Below are positions 45,934 to 45,942 of a stretch of 45,942 nucleotides of DNA, piece by piece. The stretch is from a virus: the IMG/VR virus record IMGVR_UViG_3300031784_000057, positions 1 to 45,942 of that record; one strand, 5' to 3'. The first letter of the stretch is position 1. Each line of letters begins with the position of its first letter. The translations under genes and the position numbers were made by a program. The notes beneath the pieces are model-generated. The model worked only from the letters and a program-made list of their open reading frames with translations, made no database searches and was not told the origin of the DNA.

Positions 45934-45942
45934 TTAGATATA

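Overview
The window is a stretch of a tailed double-stranded DNA bacteriophage genome with low GC content. The capsid side is HK97-like: a major capsid protein, a protease/scaffold fusion and a PBSX-type portal. The host is probably a low-GC actinobacterium. This is an inference from a DUF7455-type small zinc protein, an Lsr2-like mini-protein, Crp/GlxR-like operators of the form TGTGA-N6-TCACA, a B12-dependent ribonucleotide reductase and apparently leaderless genes. No single feature proves the host.

Left arm (1-28573, all minus strand, read from 28573 down to 1): a GT-B glycosyltransferase, class II ribonucleotide reductase, two tandem paralogous sugar transferases and a holin-like protein come first. 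A large receptor-binding or tail-fibre block follows (12495-23578). Next is a protein made of two fibronectin-type domains, 28 perfect hexapeptide FFxPPx repeats and a C-terminal Hint (intein-like) domain. It is followed immediately by five 2-oxoglutarate/Fe(II) prolyl-hydroxylase-like genes interleaved with two DUF6065-type genes. A LamG adhesin, a small gene, portal, protease/scaffold and the first 188 codons of the capsid gene end the arm. Large terminase, tape measure and tail tube genes are not in the window.

Divergent centre (28574-28657): back-to-back promoter signals around the perfect palindrome TTGACA-N5-TGTCAA. To the right on the plus strand are a lysozyme-like protein, a GT61-type glycosyltransferase and small genes up to 32039. 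From 32036 to about 34600 the minus strand holds two HNH proteins, tRNA-Leu(UAA), tRNA-Met(CAU), tRNA-Asn(GUU), a methyltransferase, a 47-residue Cys-rich protein and two candidate structured RNAs. The two RNAs have similar duplicated upstream sequences.

Right arm (34814-45942, plus strand): about thirty small genes, mostly unknown, plus a DUF932 gene, a tRNA-Asp and a YubB-like protein. They are driven by an unusually uniform promoter family: WTGTCR, exactly 11 bp, then a TATAAT-like -10, found 14 times. Seven perfect TGTGA-N6-TCACA palindromes and some weaker ones lie upstream of these promoters, mostly at distances differing by about 10-11 bp. This looks like a dedicated early/middle regulon.

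The two strongest candidates for undescribed biology are (i) the FFxPP-repeat/Hint protein coupled to a prolyl-hydroxylase array, and (ii) the N11 promoter plus Crp-like operator regulon. Many start codons were moved from the longest open frame to one supported by a ribosome-binding site.
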